A stretch of DNA of 5,334 bases from Saprospiraceae bacterium (lineage in GTDB: Bacteria; Bacteroidota; Bacteroidia; Chitinophagales; Saprospiraceae), in the NCBI GenBank assembly GCA_020436865.1, contig JAGQXA010000667.1, positions 1 through 5,334 of the forward strand, written 5' to 3'. Shown in pieces: positions 1-5,334 of this stretch (its first letter is position 1; the number at the start of each line of letters is the position of its first letter). The notes beneath the pieces were generated by a model. That model worked only from the letters and a program-made list of their open reading frames with translations, was not told the DNA's origin and did not search any database. The position numbers and the translations under genes are program-made.

Positions 1-41
1 AGTAGCAGTCCGCCAAAGAGCAACAACGAAAAACGGTTCAT
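1..41 (-). CDS. N-terminal start of a probable exported protein (partial, runs off the left edge)
   Basis: Reading leftward from an ATG at 41, thirteen complete codons give MNRFSLLLFGGLL before the window ends. A positively charged residue followed by an unbroken hydrophobic stretch is the classic beginning of a Sec signal peptide or an N-terminal membrane anchor, so the product is probably exported or membrane-anchored. The start lies 53 bases beyond the stop codon of the acetyltransferase gene on the same strand, and no convincing terminator or TAnnTTTG promoter is seen in that gap, so the two may be co-transcribed. There is no Shine-Dalgarno sequence, as is usual in Bacteroidota; the bases before the ATG are A-rich. 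Function cannot be named from so few residues. The main doubt is that 13 codons are very little evidence, although strand, position and residue composition all agree. Confidence 0.55.
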   Translation of the reverse strand, partial: MNRFSLLLFGGLL

Positions 42-94
42 ACGTGGTTATTTTAAGGTGATCCAGGATAATCCTCCAAGCGCCCGCCCTGGCC

Positions 95-544
95 TTACAG
101 TTGCTTTTCCAGCCAGATGCGGTGCTGTTCGATATCGTCCTGCGGCTCGACCTCGACAATGCGAAAGTCGTTCCGCAGGGCAAAAATAAGCATTGCCCGG
201 TGACAGTTGCGGGTTTTGCAACGAATTAACGCATAACCGCGTGCGCGCGCCCATTCTTCCTGCTTCCGGGCGAGAAGCTGCGCCACACCGCGTCGTCGCC
301 ATTCCGGCACTACGCCTCCCATCCAGGAATAGAAAACGCCTTCCCGTTCGTACCCGACCTTGAAGCCGACCGGACCCTCCTCCACACGGGCCGTCAGCAC
401 GAGATGAGGCACGCTCTCCAGCCGGCGGCGGTATTCATCAGCCCCGTACGGATCCTTCAGCTCGGGAATTTTCCGGGAAAGGGCGACCGCTTCCTCGATG
501 GAATCCGGTTGAACAGTGAAATGGGGATGTGGCGACATGGTCAT
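95..544 (-). CDS. GNAT-family N-acetyltransferase
   Basis: A 149-residue protein, the normal length for a single GNAT domain, which transfers the acetyl group of acetyl-CoA to an amine; it should be cytoplasmic. The acetyl-CoA pyrophosphate-binding motif A is clear at residues 75-91: a beta strand (MGGVVPEW) followed by RRRGVAQLL, matching the R/Q-x-x-G-x-G/A loop and the start of helix 3. Residues 104-127 (YALIRCKTRN followed by a helix and the segment LRNDF) fit motif B, where an Asn and an aromatic residue usually end the fold. The C-terminus WLEKQL resembles the final strand seen in many Bacteroidota GNATs. The substrate cannot be told. Two starts are possible, the ATG at 544 and a second two codons later at 538; neither has a Shine-Dalgarno sequence. 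The gene is divergent from the hydrolase at 633 and probably leads into the exported-protein gene at 41. Confidence 0.88.
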   Translation of the reverse strand: MTMSPHPHFTVQPDSIEEAVALSRKIPELKDPYGADEYRRRLESVPHLVLTARVEEGPVGFKVGYEREGVFYSWMGGVVPEWRRRGVAQLLARKQEEWARARGYALIRCKTRNCHRAMLIFALRNDFRIVEVEPQDDIEQHRIWLEKQL

Positions 545-573
545 CTAATAGAGGGTTTCCACCCGTCGATTGG

Positions 574-602
574 TTGTGAGCGGGTAAAAATAGCTAGCTT
601 TG
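574..602 (+). promoter_or_regulatory. Bacteroidota-type promoter for the alpha/beta hydrolase gene
   Basis: TAGCTTTG at 595-602 matches the Bacteroidota -7 consensus TAnnTTTG exactly, and TTG at 574-576 lies 18 bases upstream, within the usual spacing for the -33 element. Transcription would then begin near 607-609, giving a leader of about 25 bases before the ATG at 633. The transcription start is inferred, not observed. The arrangement also argues against translation starting at the in-frame TTG at 600, which lies inside the -7 element. Confidence 0.72.
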
Positions 603-615
603 CCGGTCGACCGGC
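602..615. repeat. Perfect 14-bp palindrome at the predicted transcription start
   Basis: GCCGGTCGACCGGC is a perfect inverted repeat with no spacer. It begins at the last base of the -7 element and is centred between 608 and 609, the predicted transcription start of the hydrolase gene. A dyad in this position could be an operator for a dimeric repressor or form a small hairpin in the mRNA leader. The palindrome itself is seen directly; a regulatory role is inference, and in GC-rich DNA such a site could also be chance. Confidence 0.4.
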
Positions 616-632
616 GAGCCCGGCATTTTGCT

Positions 633-1448
633 ATGAGCATAACGATCATCTACTACGGATTGCTGGCCGCGGCAGGACTACTCCTCCTGGGAAACCTGTT
701 TACCAGGGTCTGGCAGGATGCCTTCATTTTCCGGCCGGAGCAACTCCCGCCCTCCTATTCCTTTTCCTTCCTGCATCCGTTCAGCGAGCACTACCTCACA
801 GGGAAGAAAGGGGGCCGGATACACCTGCTTTGGTTTCGACGACCGGCATCGAAAGGTCTGATCCTCTTCTTTCACGGCAATACGGGCAGCCTCAAACGCT
901 GGGGGCACCTCTACCACTTCTTCGGCCGCTTCGACCACGATTTCATGGCGATCGACTACCGGGGCTACGGCAAGAGCACCGGCCGGCGAACGGAAGCGCT
1001 GATGCAGTCCGATGCCCGGCTGGTCTACGATTTTGCCTGCCGGCACTATGCGCCGGAACAGATCGTGCTGTTCGGGCGCTCGCTGGGCTCGGCCTTCGCT
1101 TGCCGGTTGGCGGCTGAGGTGCCGGCCCGCCAATTGATCCTCGAAACGCCCTTTTCCAGCATGCGCGACGTCTTTTACGCCTATTTCCCTTTTCTGCCCC
1201 GTCTGTTCCTCTTCAAGTACTACTTCGACAATCGACAATCGCTCTCCGCCGTGCAACTGCCGGTAACGATCTTCCATGGCGATCGCGACCTCGTCGTGCC
1301 CCTGCCGGTGTCCAACCGGCTGCGGACGTGCCTCAAACCTGCCGACTGCTTCCAACTGATCGAAGGGGGCAGCCACAATAATCTGCTTTTTTTTGCCGAA
1401 TACCGGCGGGCGATAGAAGCAATTTTGCAGGGGCCGGAAGGGCTCTGA
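633..1448 (+). CDS. Membrane-anchored alpha/beta hydrolase, BEM46/ABHD13-like
   Basis: A 271-residue serine hydrolase of the alpha/beta fold. Residues 3-22 form one hydrophobic segment, so the protein is probably anchored in the inner membrane with the catalytic domain beyond it. The oxyanion-hole motif HGN is at 81-83, the strand DYRGYGKS at 108-115, and the nucleophile elbow GRSLG places the catalytic serine at 150. The acid is probably Asp219 in HGDRDLVVP, and the histidine is His248 in GGSHNNL, so the catalytic triad is complete. The order HGN, DYRGYGKS, GRSLG, ETPFSS, HGDRD, GGSHN is typical of the BEM46/ABHD13 group, whose members are esterases or thioesterases with poorly known substrates. 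The ATG at 633 is chosen over an upstream in-frame TTG at 600 because that TTG is part of the promoter and because the membrane segment follows directly. A run of eight T at 1387-1394 lies just after the codon for the catalytic histidine. The trmB gene follows after 44 bases. Confidence 0.9.
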   Translation: MSITIIYYGLLAAAGLLLLGNLFTRVWQDAFIFRPEQLPPSYSFSFLHPFSEHYLTGKKGGRIHLLWFRRPASKGLILFFHGNTGSLKRWGHLYHFFGRFDHDFMAIDYRGYGKSTGRRTEALMQSDARLVYDFACRHYAPEQIVLFGRSLGSAFACRLAAEVPARQLILETPFSSMRDVFYAYFPFLPRLFLFKYYFDNRQSLSAVQLPVTIFHGDRDLVVPLPVSNRLRTCLKPADCFQLIEGGSHNNLLFFAEYRRAIEAILQGPEGL

Positions 1449-1459
1449 CAGCCTTTGCT

Positions 1460-1467
1460 TATCTTTG
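1460..1467 (+). promoter_or_regulatory. Bacteroidota -7 promoter element for trmB
   Basis: TATCTTTG matches TAnnTTTG exactly and ends 25 bases before the trmB ATG at 1493, nearly the same distance as for the hydrolase promoter (30 bases). No TTG or TTTG is found at the expected -33 distance, around 1438-1442, so the upstream element is weak or absent. It lies in the 44-base gap after the hydrolase stop, so trmB probably has its own promoter in addition to any read-through from the hydrolase gene. Confidence 0.65.
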
Positions 1468-1492
1468 CAGCCACAGCAACGCAAACAGGTAC

Positions 1493-2188
1493 ATGAGCAG
1501 GCGAAGAAAACTGCAGAAATTCGCAGACATCCTGTCTTTTCCCAACGTCTTCGAGAGCTTCGACCCAATGCACCCGGAATTAGTGGGGCAAAATGGAGAG
1601 GTGGTCGAACTGAAAGGCAAGTGGCAGACGCAATATTTCGGGAACGAATTCCCCCTTACGCTGGAACTGGCCTGCGGCCGGGGCGAATACACGCTCGATC
1701 TGGCCCGGCGCTATCCCGAGCGCAATTTCATCGGGGTCGACGTCAAAGGGGCCCGCATCTGGAAGGGCGCGCGCATCGCCCTGGCCGAACAACTGAACAA
1801 TGCGGCTTTCCTGCGCACGCGCATCGAACAGATCACCCATTTCTTTTTGCCCGGCGAGGTCGCCGAGATTTGGATCACCTTCCCCGATCCCTTCCTGCGC
1901 AACAGCAAGGCCAACCGGCGACTGACCGCCGCCGCCTTCCTCGAAAAATACCGCCAACTGCTGCCGCCCGGCGGTTTGCTGCACCTCAAGACAGACGAAG
2001 ACAACCTGTACGAGTTCACCCTGAAGGAATTGGATAAAGTGGCCGAAGGCTTCGAACTGCTGTACCACGATCACGACATCTACGCCAAACCTCTGCCTCT
2101 GCCCGAACTGGAAGTCAAAACTCACTACGAACGCATCCATCTGCAGGCCGGGAAGACGATCAAGTACGTGCAGTTTCGACGAAAATAA
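1493..2188 (+). CDS. trmB: tRNA (guanine-N7-)-methyltransferase TrmB
   Basis: A 231-residue cytoplasmic enzyme that uses S-adenosylmethionine to methylate N7 of guanine 46 in the variable loop of many tRNAs. The SAM-binding motif I is LELACGRGEY (residues 57-66), followed by the second-strand motif FIGVDVKGAR with the acidic Asp that normally holds the SAM ribose. The family signature is the strand-loop ITFPDPF followed by RNSKANRRLT, and downstream are HLKTDEDNLY and the C-terminal THYER...IKYVQF, all in the canonical TrmB order. The N-terminal RRRKLQKFADILSFPNVFE and the KGKW segment are as in Bacteroidota TrmB. Length is normal and the gene looks intact. The ATG at 1493 fits both the N-terminal family pattern and the TATCTTTG element upstream. 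It converges with the MBL-fold gene, with 17 bases between the stop codons and no obvious terminator. Confidence 0.95.
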   Translation: MSRRRKLQKFADILSFPNVFESFDPMHPELVGQNGEVVELKGKWQTQYFGNEFPLTLELACGRGEYTLDLARRYPERNFIGVDVKGARIWKGARIALAEQLNNAAFLRTRIEQITHFFLPGEVAEIWITFPDPFLRNSKANRRLTAAAFLEKYRQLLPPGGLLHLKTDEDNLYEFTLKELDKVAEGFELLYHDHDIYAKPLPLPELEVKTHYERIHLQAGKTIKYVQFRRK

Positions 2189-2205
2189 GGGGCGCCGGGC
2201 AATCC

Positions 2206-2979
2206 CTAGGGCCAGCTACGCGGCTCGTAATCCTCGACTACGTCCAGCGGAAAGTCCATCGCTTCGGCTACCTGCGAAAGATCGGGATAGCGGGTTCTGG
2301 CGAGGCGAGGCACCAATCCTCGCCCCGGCTTTTGCTCGTCGTGCGTGGAAAGCACCCGTTCGGGCTGCAGTTGGGCAAGCAGCTGACGCACATTTTCGAG
2401 GCCTGGATTGACCTTCCCGCCCAGCAGAGCGGGCAGTTCGTATTCGGCGAAGGAGGTCAGCAACAAGCGACAACGATACCCCACCATTTGATCCAGTTGG
2501 TTGACGTCTAACTGAAACCCATGCGGCGTGAGCGCCACCGCCTCGCGCTGCACATTGGAGATGACGAGCCCGTAGTAAACCGGGTCGCGCCGGCGGCCGG
2601 GATGCAATGCCCGGAAATGCAGATCGCCGAAGACCAGCGGCGGACGGTTGTGCATATCAGGGATACGCAGCACCTCCCGCTCCGGAAAGTGTTTGCGCAG
2701 GCGAACGAAGGCCTTTCCGGTAGCCAGAAGAGGAATCCCCGGGTCCATTTCCCGCAAGGTGGGCAAATGACAATGGTCGGAATACGACTGCGTGACGACG
2801 ATCGCATCGCAGGGAGGGATTTCCGACAAAGGCAGCGGCGGAGTAGCGTGCCACTGCTCGTTAAGCCACCGAAAACCGTCGACCTCCGACCCGATCAACC
2901 ACGGGTCGATCACGAATTGCTGTCCACCCCAGGATAAATGCCAGCTACTGTCTAAATTTAGGCGACGAACCGTCAGCAT
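2206..2979 (-). CDS. Metallo-beta-lactamase-fold protein with altered HxHxDH motif
   Basis: A 257-residue protein with the layout of the UlaG-like, Lactamase_B_3-type branch of the metallo-beta-lactamase fold: an N-terminal strand pair SSWHLSWGGQQFVIDPWL (residues 11-28), the strand DAIVVTQSYSDHCHLPTL (58-75), LLATGKAF (84-91), a PHG segment at 152-154, and a late strand with VLSTHDEQK (209-217). In canonical members the metal loop is HxHxDH. Here it reads QSYSDH, so the first two histidines are Gln64 and Tyr66, while Asp68 and His69 remain, and His213 is a candidate for the last metal ligand. From memory, cyanobacterial and plant relatives carry a similar S/T-Q-x-x-x-D-H-x-H form, so this is probably an established subgroup rather than a decayed gene. 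Metal content, reaction and substrate are unknown. No signal peptide is seen, so it should be cytoplasmic. The ATG at 2979 leaves only 25 bases to the divergent start at 3005. Confidence 0.82.
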   Translation of the reverse strand: MLTVRRLNLDSSWHLSWGGQQFVIDPWLIGSEVDGFRWLNEQWHATPPLPLSEIPPCDAIVVTQSYSDHCHLPTLREMDPGIPLLATGKAFVRLRKHFPEREVLRIPDMHNRPPLVFGDLHFRALHPGRRRDPVYYGLVISNVQREAVALTPHGFQLDVNQLDQMVGYRCRLLLTSFAEYELPALLGGKVNPGLENVRQLLAQLQPERVLSTHDEQKPGRGLVPRLARTRYPDLSQVAEAMDFPLDVVEDYEPRSWP

Positions 2980-3004
2980 TTCTTATCGCTTTAATCGCTG
3001 CAAA

Positions 3005-4072
3005 ATGCTAAAAAAATCCTTCTTCCTCCTCATCGCCTTGCTACTATTGTACTTGCTGCTATGGCCGAATGGCGTGGATCCGGCCTCCTGGCAACCGCCT
3101 CCGGCGCCCGCCTATGCCGGGCCTTACGAACAAAATACCCGGTTGCAGGAGATGGAACTCCTGTTTGCTGACCAATGCGAAGGTTGTGAAGATGTAGCCG
3201 TCGATCCGGCCGGTCGCATTTACGGGGGCGCCGTCACGGGCGAACTACAGTTGTTGGACCCGCGCGATGGATCGGTGAACGTTCTGGCCAATACCGGCGG
3301 CCGGCCCCTGGGCCTCGATTTCGATCGAAACGGTCGCCTGATCGTCGCCGATGCCTATCAAGGCCTCCTGGCCGTAGATCTGCAAAGCGGAAAAACGGAA
3401 GAACTGTCTAAAGGCCTGGCCGGTCGCAACTTCGGCTTTACCGACGATGTGGAAGTCGGGCCCGACGGTCGCTACTACTTTTCCGACGCCTCCTGGAAAT
3501 ACGGGGTGGGCCGGTACAAACTCGACCTCCTCGAGCATCGGCCGTACGGCAGTTTGTTCGTCTACGACCCGGCGACAAAAACTACCGCGCTACTACTCGA
3601 CAGCCTCTACTTCGCCAACGGGATCGCGGTGAGCCCCGACACGGCCTTTGTGCTGGTCAACGAAACCGGTAAATACCGCGTCACGCGCTATTGGCTGCGC
3701 GGAGAAAAGGCCGGCACCGCCGACACCTTTATCGACAATCTGCCCGGCTTCCCCGACGGCATTTCCAGGGGAGAGAACGGGCTTTATTGGCTGACTTTGC
3801 TTTCCCCGCGCAACGCCCTGCTGGACCGGACACTCGACAAGCCCTTCCTCCGCAAGATCATCTCGCGGTTGCCGGAATTCCTCAAACCCAAACCCGAACG
3901 CTACAACTGCATTCTAGGGCTCGACGCTCAGGGTAGGGTCGTTTTCAATCTGCAGGATCCGGCGCCGCGTTTCGCCCAGATCAGCAGCGTGCAACAGCAG
4001 GGCGATATGCTGTACTTCGGCTCGCTCACGGAGAAAGGGGTGGGAAGGATGGCTGTGCCCGTCAAGGAATAG
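3005..4072 (+). CDS. Membrane-anchored APMAP/strictosidine-synthase-like beta-propeller protein (SMP-30 superfamily)
   Basis: A 355-residue protein. Two lysines (3-4) precede a hydrophobic segment at 5-20, suggesting a type II membrane anchor or uncleaved signal, with the rest outside the cytoplasm. After a Pro-rich linker, residues 45-355 follow the six-bladed propeller of adipocyte plasma membrane-associated protein (APMAP) and strictosidine-synthase-like proteins. Matching segments are NTRLQEMELLF (44-54), CEDVAVDP (61-68, where relatives have GPES/GPED), RPLGLDFDRNG (100-110), ADAYQGLLAVD (115-125), FTDDVEVGPDG (145-155), YFSDAS (158-163), LYFANGIAVSPD (201-212), VNETGKYRVTRYWL (218-231) and LPGFPDGIS (246-254). 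Animal and plant relatives are described as arylesterase-like or lactonase-like calcium-dependent hydrolases; plant strictosidine synthase performs a Pictet-Spengler condensation. Which, if any, reaction this protein performs is not shown. The ATG at 3005 is chosen because the anchor follows at once and the family match starts there. An open frame extends upstream, but it is antisense to the MBL-fold gene. Confidence 0.9.
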   Translation: MLKKSFFLLIALLLLYLLLWPNGVDPASWQPPPAPAYAGPYEQNTRLQEMELLFADQCEGCEDVAVDPAGRIYGGAVTGELQLLDPRDGSVNVLANTGGRPLGLDFDRNGRLIVADAYQGLLAVDLQSGKTEELSKGLAGRNFGFTDDVEVGPDGRYYFSDASWKYGVGRYKLDLLEHRPYGSLFVYDPATKTTALLLDSLYFANGIAVSPDTAFVLVNETGKYRVTRYWLRGEKAGTADTFIDNLPGFPDGISRGENGLYWLTLLSPRNALLDRTLDKPFLRKIISRLPEFLKPKPERYNCILGLDAQGRVVFNLQDPAPRFAQISSVQQQGDMLYFGSLTEKGVGRMAVPVKE

Positions 4073-4108
4073 GGCAGGCCGGGGGTGAGATCCACCACCA
4101 ACCCGTTA

Positions 4109-4139
4109 GCGGTCCGACCGCTTATAGCGGTCGGACCGC
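4109..4139. terminator. Nested inverted repeat in the convergent spacer; possible bidirectional terminator or REP-like element
   Basis: Arms GCGGTCCGACCGC (4109-4121) and GCGGTCGGACCGC (4127-4139) are perfect reverse complements separated by TTATA; the outer T and A of that loop can pair, giving a 14-bp stem with a 3-base loop. Each arm is itself an interrupted palindrome of GCGGTC and GACCGC around one central base, so the element can fold as one long hairpin or two small ones. It sits in the 77-base spacer between two genes that converge on it, the usual place for a terminator serving both. Neither side has a T-run, so a classical intrinsic terminator is not shown. A repeated intergenic element is an alternative. 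Confidence 0.6.
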
Positions 4140-4149
4140 ATCAAGTAAA

Positions 4150-5334
4150 TTACTTCAGGATCACCTTGCCGGAGTAGGCCGGCGTTCCTTCCAGTCGGAT
4201 CGAATAGTAGTACCATCCGGGAGGAAGCCCGTGCGGGTTGAGGATGTAGGAACCCTGCTCAAAGGTATCGACGCGCATCAGGCGTCCGAGTTGATCGTGC
4301 AGGGTGAACACGGCGGCGCCCAGGGCCTCTGCCGGCAGTTCGAATTGCACCTCTCCAGCGGAGGGATTCGGGTACACGCGCAAGGGCGGGCGATCGTGGT
4401 CGACCACCCCGTTGATCACTTCGACGAAATGTTCGCCGACGAGATGCTGGGTCGTGTTGGTGATCACCGCTTCATTGAAATCGAAGTAGATCGCCGCTGA
4501 ATTTTCGATCAGCGTACCGACCGGGTTGTCGGGCATTTGCCGCACGGCAAACTTGACGAAGCCATGGGAGGCAATTTCATTGACATTGCTGTCGGGCAGC
4601 ATGATGTCGTTGAAAGTAAAGCGCAAGATGTTCTCTTCCAGCAATTCGAACTGATAGGGGTGGCTGGCGGCGCCCGGCAAGACGCTGGCGGCGTCCAGAT
4701 GAGCGGAAAGGGTGTCGAGCACGACCACCTGGAAGGCCGTATCGGTGCCGGTGTTCTGAAAGCGGATCAGATAGTCGAGCGGAGTATTGGTTTCGATGTA
4801 GTGTTCCTCGCCGTAACCTGCGGGGAAGCCCCGCTTGTCGTTGGGGTCGTAGGCTCCGATGTTTTCCTGACAATCCACCGCCACGAAGGGGTCGGGATCG
4901 TTGAAGGGGAAGAGGATGACCAAGCCGGTCGTGTTCAGTCCGCCGCAGCCTTCCACCGTCACCGAGGGCATACCGCCCCAGGGATGGAAGGGTTCCTGCT
5001 CGGCCTCCAGGCGCCAGGTAGCGCCGTTGGCCGGAAGGTTGATCCACATCTGCTCGCCGACGTCGAGTTGGAACTGGTCGGACTGGTACATGATGATGTC
5101 TTCCACGACGATATAGTCGAGCTGGCCGGCCATGTTACCGGTGCCGATGTTCGACAGGTTCAGGCGCACGGTATCGCCGTCGCAGAAGCCGTCGACTTCG
5201 ACGGTGGCGCCCGTCCACAGCGGCGCCGGACCGCAGATCGTATCCGGATAGATGTGCGCTTCCGAGCAATGGGTCAGGCCGAGCGGCGCCGCGCAATCCA
5301 GATCGAAGTACAGGTAAATGGCCCCGGATGCCCC
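4150..5334 (-). CDS. T9SS-secreted protein, C-terminal part (partial, start beyond the right edge)
   Basis: The frame is open from the right edge to the stop at 4150-4152, giving 394 residues with no start seen. A GTG at 5167-5169 is in frame, but coding continues upstream of it (IYLYFDLDCAAPLGLTHC and further), so it is only an internal Val codon. Fragment residues 162-300 hold a domain frequent in large secreted Bacteroidota proteins: YDPNDKRGFP, then YLIRFQNTGTDTAF, a VLDTLS strand, GAASHPY, LPDSNVNE, SHGFVKF, and IENSAAIYFDFNEAVITNT. I take this to be the DUF11-like repeat-type domain usually placed just before the sorting tail (the name from memory is DUF7619). The last 75 residues, from VYPNPSAGEVQFELP through LHDQLGR and LPPGWYYYSIRL to SGKVILK, form a type A T9SS sorting domain (Por secretion tail), which sends the protein through the outer membrane by the type IX system for surface attachment or release. 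Upstream Cys-rich stretches (DLDC, THC, ICGP, GFCDGD) suggest further beta-sandwich domains. The cargo's function is unknown. Confidence 0.9.
   Translation of the reverse strand, partial: GASGAIYLYFDLDCAAPLGLTHCSEAHIYPDTICGPAPLWTGATVEVDGFCDGDTVRLNLSNIGTGNMAGQLDYIVVEDIIMYQSDQFQLDVGEQMWINLPANGATWRLEAEQEPFHPWGGMPSVTVEGCGGLNTTGLVILFPFNDPDPFVAVDCQENIGAYDPNDKRGFPAGYGEEHYIETNTPLDYLIRFQNTGTDTAFQVVVLDTLSAHLDAASVLPGAASHPYQFELLEENILRFTFNDIMLPDSNVNEIASHGFVKFAVRQMPDNPVGTLIENSAAIYFDFNEAVITNTTQHLVGEHFVEVINGVVDHDRPPLRVYPNPSAGEVQFELPAEALGAAVFTLHDQLGRLMRVDTFEQGSYILNPHGLPPGWYYYSIRLEGTPAYSGKVILK

Noticed and set aside
63..92. CCAGG...CCTGG dyad and the AGGATAATCCT palindrome after the acetyltransferase gene
   Set aside because: The pairing arms are only five bases, with a long loop in one case and a one-base loop in the other, and no T-run follows; not enough for a terminator or operator call.
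48..302. Reverse-strand open frame of 84 codons ending in ITLK, superficially like a T9SS tail end
   Set aside because: It overlaps the acetyltransferase in another frame on the same strand, has a low-complexity Arg/Ala/Gly composition and no sorting-domain motifs; only the last five residues resemble a tail.
585..592. Possible reverse-strand -7 element (TATTTTTA) for the acetyltransferase gene
   Set aside because: It misses the final G of TAnnTTTG and no TTG is found at the -33 distance. It is correctly placed (about 40 bases before the ATG) but too weak to list as a promoter.
678..1568. Long open frame (296 codons) antisense to the hydrolase
   Set aside because: Shadow frame of GC-rich coding DNA. 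The opposite strand encodes a protein with a complete catalytic triad and family motifs, while this one has no recognisable domain.
1580..2140. Open frame of 186 codons antisense to trmB
   Set aside because: The forward strand is a clear TrmB; the antisense product shows no motif and is explained by codon bias.
2189..2216. GGCGCC and CCCTAGGG palindromes in the gap between trmB and the MBL-fold gene as a terminator
   Set aside because: Both are very short with no loop, and no T-run follows on either strand; the second overlaps the stop codon of the MBL-fold gene.

Overview
The window looks like chromosomal DNA from a fairly GC-rich member of the Bacteroidota, probably from the Saprospiria/Lewinella-like side of the phylum. 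Three things point there: perfect TAnnTTTG -7 promoter elements about 25-30 bases before start codons, no convincing Shine-Dalgarno sequences, and a large secreted protein ending in a type IX secretion (T9SS, type A) sorting tail. The placement below phylum level is inference from GC content and protein style. I see no RNA gene, CRISPR array, transposon, phage gene or plasmid function.

Layout, left to right. (1) The first 13 codons of a leftward gene with a signal-peptide-like start (1-41). (2) A leftward GNAT-family N-acetyltransferase (95-544), probably in the same transcription unit as (1). (3) A divergent 88-base intergenic region with a well-formed promoter and a perfect 14-bp palindrome at the likely transcription start. 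(4) A rightward membrane-anchored alpha/beta hydrolase of the BEM46/ABHD13 type (633-1448). (5) A rightward trmB, tRNA (guanine-N7)-methyltransferase (1493-2188), with its own TATCTTTG element. (6) A leftward metallo-beta-lactamase-fold protein whose first two metal-binding histidines are replaced (2206-2979), converging on trmB with only 17 bases between the stop codons. (7) A rightward membrane-anchored six-bladed beta-propeller protein of the APMAP/strictosidine-synthase-like family (3005-4072), whose start lies 25 bases from the start of gene 6. (8) A 77-base convergent spacer with a strong nested palindrome (4109-4139). (9) The C-terminal 394 residues of a leftward T9SS-secreted adhesin-like protein (4150 to the right edge).

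The genes do not form an obvious pathway. They are mostly housekeeping or envelope-associated single genes in alternating orientation. I found no clear sign of a new multigene system. The most unusual items are the nested palindrome between genes 7 and 9, the palindrome at the gene 4 promoter, and the altered active site of gene 6.
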